NCBI GenBank assembly: GCA_045629305.1
Contig: JAZQQZ010000019.1
Span: 72,050 to 136,049, forward strand
Origin: UBA1227 sp045629305
GTDB lineage: Bacteria > Bacillota > Clostridia > Oscillospirales > Acutalibacteraceae
Reading direction: 5' to 3'
Length of the DNA stretch: 64,000 nt
The translations under genes and the position numbers were made by a program. How positions within the stretch are numbered: the first letter of the stretch is position 1; each line of letters begins with the position of its first letter. Shown piece by piece: positions 8,619 to 16,555 of this stretch. The notes under the pieces are model-generated. The model had not been told where the DNA came from. It made no database searches and worked only from the letters and a program-made list of their open reading frames with translations.

Positions 8619-9137
8619 CTAGGTTATATTGTTGGCGTCCGACCACTTATAGTTGTGGAGTTCGCCCTTACATAAAAGCTCTGGGAAATCCCATTGCCTA
8701 AGTGTTTCATATACTGCTATTGCGACGGAATTGGAGAGGTTGAGACTTCTACATTCATCCATCATCGGGATGCGTACACAGTCGTCCGGATGGCGGAGCA
8801 GGAGCTCTTCTGGGAGACCCTTGGTCTCCTTGCCGAAGACGAGGTAGCAGCCATCCGGATATGTCGCATCCGAATAGCGGTTCTGTCCCTTGGTGGTGAA
8901 ATAGAAGAATTTGCCATCTTGATTTCTCTGGAAGAAATCCTCCAAATTGTCGTAATAGGTTATATCAAGGAAGTGCCAATAGTCGAGGCCGGAACGCTTT
9001 AGATGCTTGTCATCCGGCTCGAAGGCCATTGGTCTTACTATATGAAGTCTGGCACCTGTGCATGCGCATGTTCGCGCAATATTGCCCGTGTTCTGAGGAA
9101 TCTCGGGCTCTACAAGTACTATGTTTAGTACTGCCAT
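8619..9137 (-). CDS. trmL: tRNA (cytidine(34)-2'-O)-methyltransferase
   Basis: This SPOUT-class methyltransferase modifies the wobble base (C34 or cmnm5U34) of leucine tRNAs using S-adenosylmethionine. The 172-residue protein starts MAVLNIVLVEPEIPQNTGN. It carries the SPOUT motifs NTGNIARTCA, YLVFGKETKGLPEELL and IPMMDECRSLNLSNSVA, which form the knot that binds AdoMet. I chose ATG 9137 because GGAG lies just upstream; an in-frame upstream ATG would overlap the preceding gene. It sits between the DUF4118 sensor gene (10 bases away) and degV in a continuous minus-strand series. Confidence 0.94.
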   Translation of the reverse strand: MAVLNIVLVEPEIPQNTGNIARTCACTGARLHIVRPMAFEPDDKHLKRSGLDYWHFLDITYYDNLEDFFQRNQDGKFFYFTTKGQNRYSDATYPDGCYLVFGKETKGLPEELLLRHPDDCVRIPMMDECRSLNLSNSVAIAVYETLRQWDFPELLCKGELHNYKWSDANNIT

Positions 9138-9147
9138 ATTTTTCTCC

Positions 9148-10128
9148 TTATTCGTCCTTGGTGAGGTCAATCAAATTATCGAGAATTCTTGTAAGTTCTG
9201 AACTGTTGTCCTCAAGGCCTTGGAGTTTTTCATTTATTTCTGTCTCCTCTAAGAGATTGATATTCTCTTTAAGAGATTTGGTTTCTTTGCTGATAGAAGA
9301 TACAAATGGTGACATCTCTCTTGAAAGAGATTTAATCGTACCTGCTACAATGTGCTCGTGATTAAGAGTTTTCTCTTCCTCTTTTCTCTCGTCAGTGAGA
9401 TCTTCACGTTCAATTGCGATTGTGATTTGTGAGAGGAGAGCGGTGATACATTTTTCTGTCTCGCTTGACATCTCTTTTTCACTACAGTCTATTGATACTA
9501 CTCCGACAGTTTTATTGTTGCTTCGAATTGGAATGTACTTATGTGAGAGTTCTGGGAACTCTGCTTCTTTATGACCACATTTTGCAGAGTTCTTAAAGCA
9601 CCATTTAATAGCTTCGTTTTTCTCTGAACCATCAACGTCAAAGTAGAATTCAACTTCGGCACCGGCAAGTTCTGTGAGAGCTTTATCTGAATATTCAATG
9701 ACTTTATCTTTTCCATGAACGGAGAGAAGACCCTCCGATGCCTCATAGAGTTTTTTATGAAGTCTAGCATTTTCTTTAGAGGATTTAATCTGTGATTGAA
9801 GCCTTATTACAAGGAGGTTAACAATCAAAGCTACCACGAAGAAAACGACTGAGGATACGATAAAGTTTTTGCTTCCGCCCCAGGCAAAATGTGGCTCTAT
9901 GAATAGAAAGTCATGAGTGAGAATAAAGAGTACAGTTGAGAATACTGTGATAAGGAAACTCTTTGTCTCGATGATTACGATAAGAATGCCAAGAAGATAG
10001 AACATTAAAAGTGTCTCAGCATCAACATCTGCTTGGAATGAGACATAACAAAGGAGCGTAGTGAGAATGTAAATTATCACTACATTGAGTATGTTAAAAA
10101 TGGTGCGTTTGATTGAAAATTTTTCCAT
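9148..10128 (-). CDS. KdpD-like DUF4118 membrane sensor lacking a kinase domain
   Basis: This 326-residue membrane protein resembles the C-terminal sensor part of KdpD. Transmembrane segments at about 10-30, 38-70 and 88-110, including the FLFIEPHFAW segment, match the DUF4118 four-helix module. A GAF-like region follows (about 120-240). The last 70 residues resemble the dimerisation helices of a HisKA domain, but the position expected to hold the phosphoacceptor histidine reads SLSREMSP, with Arg at 270. The protein stops before any ATP-binding domain. It lies 1 base downstream of trkH and after two trkA-type genes, so a role in potassium or osmotic sensing for that transporter is inferred. 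It cannot be a conventional histidine kinase. Confidence 0.8.
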   Translation of the reverse strand: MEKFSIKRTIFNILNVVIIYILTTLLCYVSFQADVDAETLLMFYLLGILIVIIETKSFLITVFSTVLFILTHDFLFIEPHFAWGGSKNFIVSSVVFFVVALIVNLLVIRLQSQIKSSKENARLHKKLYEASEGLLSVHGKDKVIEYSDKALTELAGAEVEFYFDVDGSEKNEAIKWCFKNSAKCGHKEAEFPELSHKYIPIRSNNKTVGVVSIDCSEKEMSSETEKCITALLSQITIAIEREDLTDERKEEEKTLNHEHIVAGTIKSLSREMSPFVSSISKETKSLKENINLLEETEINEKLQGLEDNSSELTRILDNLIDLTKDE

Positions 10129-10129
10129 A

Positions 10130-11650
10130 CTATTTGCTCCTCAATTCTTTTATGCCATCGCCAATATCTTTGCCGATTCTAGCAATCGCTAGAATTACTA
10201 TATAAACTTCGAGACGTCCAATAATCATAAGTGCGGTATATACCCACATTGTATAGTTGCTCATCTCTCTTGTGACTGTTCCAATTGAAAGTCCTATTGT
10301 ACTGAGTGTTGAAAAAGCATCAAAAAATGCTTGACCAAAATCATGACCATCAAGTGAAAGCAAGAAGGCACCAAATAGACCGATGAAGATAAATGTGAAA
10401 ACATATGCATAGTTTTGAGATTGATCTTCACGGGTGATTTGAACTTTCTTTCCAAACTTATTTATGCTGCGAGAGAAAGAGATTCTTTTTGGGAAAATTT
10501 GCTCGCATACATCATAGAAAACAGCTTTAATAAGCATGGCAACGCGGGATGCTTTTATACCACCGGAGGTGGAACCGCTGTGTCCACCTATAAGCATCAA
10601 TAGGAAAATAGGTACAAATGCAAAACTCGATTGCGCAACGAAGTTTGGAACTGTGGTATAACCAGTTGTTGTGATAAGTGATACAACTTGGAATATACCA
10701 TCACTTATAGCACTGAGAGTGGTATTGCAAAGTCCTGTGGCAAGTAACATTACGACAACAATAGGGGTTGCAATGGCTATAGCAAATGCGGTGACTTTGG
10801 TTTCTGAGTGCGAAAAATAGTCGCGGAATTTACCACGGAAAAATAGAAGACTTGCCATGAAATTTATACTACCGAGAAGCATTAGAGCAATGGTAGTTAT
10901 TTTAATGCCTATGCTGTTTGCTACACCGACAAGTGATGCAGACCAGTATCCTATGCTTTGATATTTAGTTGAAAATCCACCTGTGGACACGGCGCATATC
11001 GCATGGTTTAGTGCATCGAATGGACTCATTCCAAAGACAATATAAAGAATGGTGCCACTGATGATAAAGCCCAAATAAATCAAAATGATAGTGCGCGCCG
11101 AATGAAGAAGACTTGGTGTCAATCTATCTCTGTGTCCCTCTGCGCTGAAAAGTTGCATTCCATAAACATTGGATAGAACTGAACTTAAAATAAGAATAAG
11201 TCCAACACCACCAAAGAGATGGAGAAGGGAGCGATAGAGAAGTATGACATGAGTTGTATTCTCCACATCTGTAACCGTAAAACCGGTTGTGGTAAAACCA
11301 CTGGTTGTCTCAAAAATTGCTTCTGTGAAAGTGTAATCGCCACAGAGCATAAATGGAATTGAACCGATTAAAATTGAAACAATCCAAATGAGGAGCACTA
11401 TAACAGAACTCTGATGTCTTCTAAGGTCTTTTAGTGAATGATTTGGAGAAAATTGTTTAATTAAATATCCTGCAAATATTGATAGAACTCCTGGAAGTGC
11501 AAAATATGGGAGCTGATCTGCTTCATCTTTGTAGAAAAGAATAAGTACAAGCGGCAAAAGCATAATTGCACCTATCATGATAATTACATAGGAGAGAGAA
11601 CCAAGTATTGTAAGATATTCGGAAATACGTGAATGTTCCGTGTTTTCCAT
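10130..11650 (-). CDS. trkH: TrkH/KtrB family potassium uptake pore protein
   Basis: This 506-residue integral membrane protein is the ion-translocating subunit of a Trk/Ktr potassium transporter. It shows four repeated pore segments with filter-like sequences: ETTSGFTTTGFTV, HAICAVSTGGFSTK, SLITTTGYTTV and DAFSTLSTIGLSIG. Each is flanked by long hydrophobic helices. The conserved GGHSGSTSGGIKASR motif between repeats 3 and 4 is also present. The length fits TrkH-like proteins. It is encoded 12 bases after a trkA gene and followed after one base by the KdpD-like sensor, so pore, gating subunits and sensor form one unit. Confidence 0.95.
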   Translation of the reverse strand: MENTEHSRISEYLTILGSLSYVIIMIGAIMLLPLVLILFYKDEADQLPYFALPGVLSIFAGYLIKQFSPNHSLKDLRRHQSSVIVLLIWIVSILIGSIPFMLCGDYTFTEAIFETTSGFTTTGFTVTDVENTTHVILLYRSLLHLFGGVGLILILSSVLSNVYGMQLFSAEGHRDRLTPSLLHSARTIILIYLGFIISGTILYIVFGMSPFDALNHAICAVSTGGFSTKYQSIGYWSASLVGVANSIGIKITTIALMLLGSINFMASLLFFRGKFRDYFSHSETKVTAFAIAIATPIVVVMLLATGLCNTTLSAISDGIFQVVSLITTTGYTTVPNFVAQSSFAFVPIFLLMLIGGHSGSTSGGIKASRVAMLIKAVFYDVCEQIFPKRISFSRSINKFGKKVQITREDQSQNYAYVFTFIFIGLFGAFLLSLDGHDFGQAFFDAFSTLSTIGLSIGTVTREMSNYTMWVYTALMIIGRLEVYIVILAIARIGKDIGDGIKELRSK

Positions 11651-11662
11651 AGACTACCTCTA

Positions 11663-12322
11663 TTATTTGGCAATTGCCGACAAAACTTTTTTCTGATTCT
11701 CAGGTGATGAGATAATAAGGAGTTTGTCGCCTGCTTTGATTTCTGTGTTACCATTTGGAACTATCATATCGGAAGATTTTCTGATAATGCATCCGATGAT
11801 TGTGTTGGAAGGTAAAGATACATCTTTAACCTCTTTGCCAACACATTCAAATTCCGGTTCGATTGAAATCTCTGAAATAGTAACTTTGTCGTTCTCAAGA
11901 GTCATTGTCTTAATCAAATTTTCAACACTTGTTGCTTGGGTGATATATTCGGCAACAAGGTGTGTGGAAGATATTACAGTGTTGACTCCCAATTCTTTGA
12001 AAAGTGCAACGTTTTTAGGGTTGGCAACCGAGCAGATAGCTCGCTTTACGCCGAAGCAACGCTTGGCGTATTGGCAAATTGCGAGGTTGTCAGCGTCCTT
12101 GTATGTAAGAGCTACAAGGACATCAAATCCCTCTATCTGAGCATTTTTTAAAGTGCTGTATTTAGAAGGGTCACCCTGTATTACAGGAATTTTATGAGTA
12201 TTTGCGAGATAATCGCAATACTGTTGATCGTCATTGATGACTATGAGTTTATGTTTCTTCTTTAGAAGGTTTCCGATAAGGAAGTCAGCCTGTGTACGGC
12301 CGCCTGCGACTACAATTCTCAT
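11663..12322 (-). CDS. TrkA family potassium transporter regulatory subunit (N and C domains)
   Basis: This 219-residue cytosolic gating subunit is related to TrkA/KtrA. An N-terminal Rossmann domain (about 1-135) is followed by a TrkA-C (RCK-C) domain (about 140-218) ending KAGDKLLIISSPENQ. The nucleotide-binding loop is degenerate: instead of GxGxxG it reads AGGRTQ at residues 6-11, although the distal acidic residues in IVINDD remain. The start codon overlaps the stop of the preceding TrkA-like gene by four bases (ATGA). Because the partner has an intact loop but no C domain, the two may form a mixed ring. That is inference. Confidence 0.9.
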   Translation of the reverse strand: MRIVVAGGRTQADFLIGNLLKKKHKLIVINDDQQYCDYLANTHKIPVIQGDPSKYSTLKNAQIEGFDVLVALTYKDADNLAICQYAKRCFGVKRAICSVANPKNVALFKELGVNTVISSTHLVAEYITQATSVENLIKTMTLENDKVTISEISIEPEFECVGKEVKDVSLPSNTIIGCIIRKSSDMIVPNGNTEIKAGDKLLIISSPENQKKVLSAIAK

Positions 12323-12762
12323 TCCTCTTCATCCTCCTCTTTTGCTTCGCCAAATACAGCGCTTTCAAATTCTTCCATTGTGAGGTTGAAAGGATAGATT
12401 CCTTGAATGTTGAATCCTTTGATAAGGAGTTCCTTATTGGTATCTTCGAAACGAACATATACATTTGGAATTCCAAAGATGCGGCTGCCTATTTGTGCGA
12501 TGAGGCTGTTTAAGTTGTCGTCGCCTGTGCAGGCGATGAGCATTGTAGCCTCATCCGCATCAACGTAGCGGAAGGTGTCGAGGTCGACACCATCAGATTT
12601 AATCTGAATTCCACCAAATGATTCTGGAAGTTTCCTAAATGCGGCATCATCGTTATCAATGAGGATAACCTGATAGCCCTTATTGGAAAGAAGTGATGCA
12701 AGGCGACGACCGAGACGGCCACAGCCTACGATAATCACGCGTTCTTTCTTGGCAAATTTCAT
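12319..12762 (-). CDS. TrkA-N domain protein (single domain) with acidic tail
   Basis: This 147-residue protein consists of one TrkA-N Rossmann domain with an intact nucleotide loop GCGRLGRRL and the ribose-binding acidic residue in LIDNDD. It has no TrkA-C domain and ends in an acidic tail, EAKEEDEEE. It probably binds NAD(H) or ATP and regulates the TrkH pore encoded two genes downstream. I chose ATG 12762 because an AGGAG site lies 9-10 bases upstream; a TTG at 12771 is in frame but too close. Its stop overlaps the start of the second TrkA gene. Confidence 0.88.
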   Translation of the reverse strand: MKFAKKERVIIVGCGRLGRRLASLLSNKGYQVILIDNDDAAFRKLPESFGGIQIKSDGVDLDTFRYVDADEATMLIACTGDDNLNSLIAQIGSRIFGIPNVYVRFEDTNKELLIKGFNIQGIYPFNLTMEEFESAVFGEAKEEDEEE

Positions 12763-12783
12763 AACATTCAACTCCTTAGAGCT

Positions 12784-15405
12784 TTATGCAAGTTTCTCAA
12801 TGCTTTCTTTAAGCATCTTAATCTTCTCGTCAATCTTGGCAGCGGCTGTGCGAGTTTTCTCTATCTCAGCCTCTGGCGCCTTGGACATAAAGCCAGGGTT
12901 GTTAAGCTTGCGATTGAAGAATTCAAGATCTTTCTCTGCCTCTTTGAGTTCTTTGTTAAGGCGGGCTTTTTCTGCCTCGAAGTCAACGAGTTCATTCATT
13001 GGGATATAGATCTTAGCATCCTCTGTAACGATGCTAACTGCGCCATCGAGTTCGATGCCGCCACATACAGTTACCTTAGATGCATAAGCAAGACGCTCCA
13101 TGTAAACTGTTCCAGCCATGAACGTGCTCTCGTATGGTGTGTCGATGAATACCTCTGCCTTCTTTGAAGGTGGAACGTTCATCTCTGCACGTCTGTTACG
13201 GATGGCCTTAACAGCGGCCATGATGCGCTCGAACTCTGTCTCATCAGAAACGAAGCTGAGCTTCTCATCATATTCTGGATATGGAGCAAGCATGATGGTC
13301 TCGCCATCATGTGGAAGAGTGAGCCAGATTTCCTCTGTGAGGAAAGGCATGAATGGGTGGAGGAGTTTGAGCGCGTTAGAAAGTACATATACGAGTACTG
13401 CTTTAGCGTTCTTGGCCTCTTCGCCGCCCTGGTTCAATCTAATCTTTGCAATCTCGATGTACCAGTCGCAGAAACAATCCCAGATAAAGTCGTAGAGTTT
13501 CTGTACTGCAACACCGAGTTCGTATTTATCAATATTTTCATTTACATCTTTGACAAGAGTATTGAGCTTGGAGATAATCCATTTGTCCTCAATAGCGAGA
13601 TTTTCTGGAACATGAGGAGCCGGTTCATCGTCATCGATATTCATGAGAATGAAACGTGCTGCATTCCAAATCTTATTTGCAAAGTTTCTGGATGCCTCAA
13701 CCTTCTCGATTGAGAAACGCATGTCGTTTCCTGGCGCGTTACCTGTAACGAGCGTGAAACGAAGTGCGTCTGCACCGTACTGCTCGATGATCTCGAGAGG
13801 ATCGATACCATTGCCGAGAGACTTTGACATCTTACGGCCCTGGGCGTCACGAACGAGGCCGTGTATGAGTACTGTGTCGAATGGCTCAGCATTCATTTGC
13901 TCGCATGATGAGAAAATCATACGTGCTACCCAGAAGAAGATGATATCGTAACCAGTTACGAGTGTATTGGTAGGGAAGTAGTGAGCAAGCTCAGGTGTCT
14001 TATCCGGCCAACCAAGTGTTGAGAAAGGCCAGAGAGCAGATGAGAACCAAGTATCAAGTGTATCTGGATCCTGGTGGATATGCTCGCTTCCACAATGTGA
14101 ACATTTAGTTGCATCCTCGCGTGATACTGTGATCTCACCACAGTCGTCGCAGTACCAAGCTGGAATCTGATGGCCCCACCAAAGCTGACGTGAAATACAC
14201 CAGTCCTTGATGTTCTCCATCCAGTGATAATATGTCTTATCGAAACGGTCAGGAACGAACTTAACCTTACCGTTCTTTACTATATCAATTGCAGGCTTTG
14301 CAAGTGGTTCCATGCGAACGAACCACTGCTTTGAAACTCTTGGCTCAACAGATGTACCACAACGGTAGCAAGTACCAACGTTGTGCTTCATCGGCTCTAC
14401 CTTTACAAGGTAGCCCTGCTCCTCGAGTTCCAAAACGAGAGCCTTGCGGCACTCATAACGATCCATTCCACGATATCTCTCTGGAACATAATCGTTCATA
14501 TAACCATCATCTGTCATAACGTTGATGACTGGGAGGTCATGGCGGAGGCCTACTTCGAAGTCGTTAGGGTCGTGCGCTGGAGTGATCTTTACGACGCCTG
14601 TTCCGAAGTCCATCTCAACATATTCATCAGCGATGACTGGAATTTTAGTATTCATGATAGGGAGGATGAGTTCCTTACCAACGAGATCCTTATAACGCTC
14701 GTCGTCAGGGTGAACAGCGACAGCTGTATCACCGAACATTGTCTCTGGACGTGTGGTTGCAAGGATGAGTTCTCCGCTACCATCAGCAAATGGATAACGA
14801 AGATGCCAGAAAGAGCCATCTTTCTCCTCATATTCAACCTCTGCATCTGAGATAGATGTGAGGCAGTGTGGGCACCAGTTGATGATACGCTCACCGCGGT
14901 AAATAAGATCCTTCTCGTAGAGATTTACGAAAACTTCCTTTACTGCCTTAGAGCAACCTTCATCAAGTGTGAAACGCTCGCGGTCCCAGTCGCAAGATGA
15001 GCCGAGCTTTTTAAGCTGCTCGACGATGCGACCGCCGTATTGAGCTTTCCACTCCCAAGCACGCTCGAGGAATCCGTCGCGGCCGAGGTCCTGCTTTGTG
15101 ATTCCCTCTTTCTTGAGGGCCTCAACAATCTTGGCCTCTGTTGCGATGGATGCGTGGTCTGTGCCAGGGAGCCACAATGTATCAAAGCCCTTCATTCTCT
15201 TGAAACGAATAAGAATATCCTGAAGAGTTTCGTCAAGGGCATGTCCCATATGGAGCTGTCCTGTGATATTTGGTGGTGGAATAACGATAGTGTAAGCTTG
15301 CTTACTCTCGTCTAAATTTGCATGAAAGTACTTTCCATCAAGCCAAGATTGATAGAGTCTGTCTTCAACCTCAGATGGGTTGTACTTTGTGGCAAGGTCT
15401 TTCAT
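12784..15405 (-). CDS. valS: Valyl-tRNA synthetase
   Basis: This class I enzyme charges tRNA-Val with valine. The 873 residues include the HIGH-type motif PPNITGQLHMGHALD, the KMSKS motif GRKMSKSLGNGIDP, the editing domain (TRPETMFGDTAVAVHP), the anticodon-binding region, and a C-terminal coiled coil (about 805-873). There is also a zinc-ribbon-like insertion with CDDCGEITVSRE and CSHCG. GGAGG precedes the ATG. It is the first gene of the long minus-strand block. Its roughly 55-base leader is too short for a T-box riboswitch and shows no T-box sequence. Confidence 0.98.
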   Translation of the reverse strand: MKDLATKYNPSEVEDRLYQSWLDGKYFHANLDESKQAYTIVIPPPNITGQLHMGHALDETLQDILIRFKRMKGFDTLWLPGTDHASIATEAKIVEALKKEGITKQDLGRDGFLERAWEWKAQYGGRIVEQLKKLGSSCDWDRERFTLDEGCSKAVKEVFVNLYEKDLIYRGERIINWCPHCLTSISDAEVEYEEKDGSFWHLRYPFADGSGELILATTRPETMFGDTAVAVHPDDERYKDLVGKELILPIMNTKIPVIADEYVEMDFGTGVVKITPAHDPNDFEVGLRHDLPVINVMTDDGYMNDYVPERYRGMDRYECRKALVLELEEQGYLVKVEPMKHNVGTCYRCGTSVEPRVSKQWFVRMEPLAKPAIDIVKNGKVKFVPDRFDKTYYHWMENIKDWCISRQLWWGHQIPAWYCDDCGEITVSREDATKCSHCGSEHIHQDPDTLDTWFSSALWPFSTLGWPDKTPELAHYFPTNTLVTGYDIIFFWVARMIFSSCEQMNAEPFDTVLIHGLVRDAQGRKMSKSLGNGIDPLEIIEQYGADALRFTLVTGNAPGNDMRFSIEKVEASRNFANKIWNAARFILMNIDDDEPAPHVPENLAIEDKWIISKLNTLVKDVNENIDKYELGVAVQKLYDFIWDCFCDWYIEIAKIRLNQGGEEAKNAKAVLVYVLSNALKLLHPFMPFLTEEIWLTLPHDGETIMLAPYPEYDEKLSFVSDETEFERIMAAVKAIRNRRAEMNVPPSKKAEVFIDTPYESTFMAGTVYMERLAYASKVTVCGGIELDGAVSIVTEDAKIYIPMNELVDFEAEKARLNKELKEAEKDLEFFNRKLNNPGFMSKAPEAEIEKTRTAAAKIDEKIKMLKESIEKLA

Positions 15406-15468
15406 AATTTGCCTCCAATTAATCTTTTAATAATAAATCTATTATTAAAAATAGTTCTTAACTAACAC

Positions 15469-15497
15469 ATTATATATTTTACCTTAATTTTTTTCAA
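15469..15497 (-). promoter_or_regulatory. Sigma-A promoter for valS
   Basis: Read on the minus strand, TTGAAA (15497-15492) and a consensus TATAAT (15474-15469) are separated by 17 bases. The predicted start of transcription is near 15462, which gives an untranslated leader of about 55 bases before valS. Confidence 0.75.
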
Positions 15498-15516
15498 TAA
15501 TAAGATTGATATTTTT

Positions 15517-15545
15517 TTGACATTCTCGGCCATTTCCAATATAAT
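15517..15545 (+). promoter_or_regulatory. Consensus sigma-A promoter abutting the RluD-type gene
   Basis: TTGACA (15517-15522) and TATAAT (15540-15545) match the consensus exactly with a 17-base spacer. The expected transcription start (about 15551-15555) coincides with the ATG at 15555, so the message would be leaderless or nearly so. Confidence 0.8.
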
Positions 15546-15554
15546 TTGACTGTT

Positions 15555-16463
15555 ATGAGAACACTAAAATATGAGATTCCAAGTTCATATGACGGCAGTC
15601 GAGTTCTGTATTTTCTCAAGGGAAAAGCAGGGCTTTCTTCCCGTCTGATTCGTAGCTTAAAACTGGTCGAAAATGGACTGATTTTGAACGGCGAGCACAC
15701 CCGCACGGTGGACGAAATTCACACCGGCGACATCCTTGAGATCAACATCCCCGAGGACGATATGGACGAGGGTCTTTCAGAGTACGATGGAGCCGATTTC
15801 GGAGAGCTCTCTGTACTCTATGAAGACGACGATATTCTAGTGGTGAATAAGCCGGCCATGCTCGCCGTTCACCCATCTCATAATCACCAGGGCGATACTC
15901 TCGCCAACCTTATAGCTGCGTATCTTTTGGCCAGTGGCCAAAAGGCAACTTTCCGTGCGGTAGGACGTCTCGACAAGGGGACTTCGGGCATAATAATCTG
16001 CGCGAAAAATGCGTTCGCAGCCAATAAATTACAGGGCAATATTGAGAAAACTTATTTCGCAATTTCGACCAAAATTTTCGATGAAAATGGCAGCATTGAA
16101 GCGCCGATTTATAGGCCCGATCCTATCAAAACTTTTCGCACGGTTGACCCGCGCGGAGACTATGCGCTGACGCACTATGAAGTGCTGCAAAACGGAGCGC
16201 TTTCGGACGGCCTTCCGGTCTCTTTTGTAAAGGTTAAAATTGAGACCGGCCGTACGCATCAGATTCGCGTTCATTTTGCCAGCGTCGGCGCTCCGCTTAT
16301 TGGCGATACCATGTACGGAGAACCCGATGACAGGATCTGTCATCAGGCACTCCATTGTGGCGAGGCGAAATTCAATCAACCGTTTACGGGGGATGTGATT
16401 GAGATTTCCGCGCCTCTTCCACAAGATATGATGGCAATTATCGATGAAATACACAAAAAATAG
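15555..16463 (+). CDS. RluA/RluD family RNA pseudouridine synthase
   Basis: This enzyme isomerises specific uridines in rRNA or tRNA to pseudouridine. The 302-residue protein has an N-terminal S4-type RNA-binding region (about 15-75). The catalytic domain has the active-site aspartate in GRLDKGTSGIIICAKN (the usual form is RLDxxTSG), VNKPAMLAVHPS, and the C-terminal GRTHQIRVHFASVGAPLIGD. The ATG at 15555 gives a full-length family N-terminus. No Shine-Dalgarno sequence precedes it, and a perfect promoter ends 10 bases upstream. A TTG at 15546 is in frame but lies against the -10 box. Codon choice is richer in G and C than in the neighbouring genes. Whether the target matches RluD or another RluA-family member cannot be told. 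Confidence 0.92.
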   Translation: MRTLKYEIPSSYDGSRVLYFLKGKAGLSSRLIRSLKLVENGLILNGEHTRTVDEIHTGDILEINIPEDDMDEGLSEYDGADFGELSVLYEDDDILVVNKPAMLAVHPSHNHQGDTLANLIAAYLLASGQKATFRAVGRLDKGTSGIIICAKNAFAANKLQGNIEKTYFAISTKIFDENGSIEAPIYRPDPIKTFRTVDPRGDYALTHYEVLQNGALSDGLPVSFVKVKIETGRTHQIRVHFASVGAPLIGDTMYGEPDDRICHQALHCGEAKFNQPFTGDVIEISAPLPQDMMAIIDEIHKK

Positions 16464-16555
16464 GTTTTTTATATATTAATACTTTCAATTAGTATAGATT
16501 TGTGTTATTATTTTTGTAACTGATTTGTAATATTTTAGTTTTGAGGTGTAATCAC

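Noticed and set aside
15406..15468. T-box riboswitch before valS
   Set aside because: The promoter leaves only about 55 bases of leader, and no T-box sequence or specifier hairpin can be found.
16029..16454. Minus-strand ORF inside the pseudouridine synthase gene
   Set aside because: It lies entirely within a clear coding gene on the other strand and has no family features.
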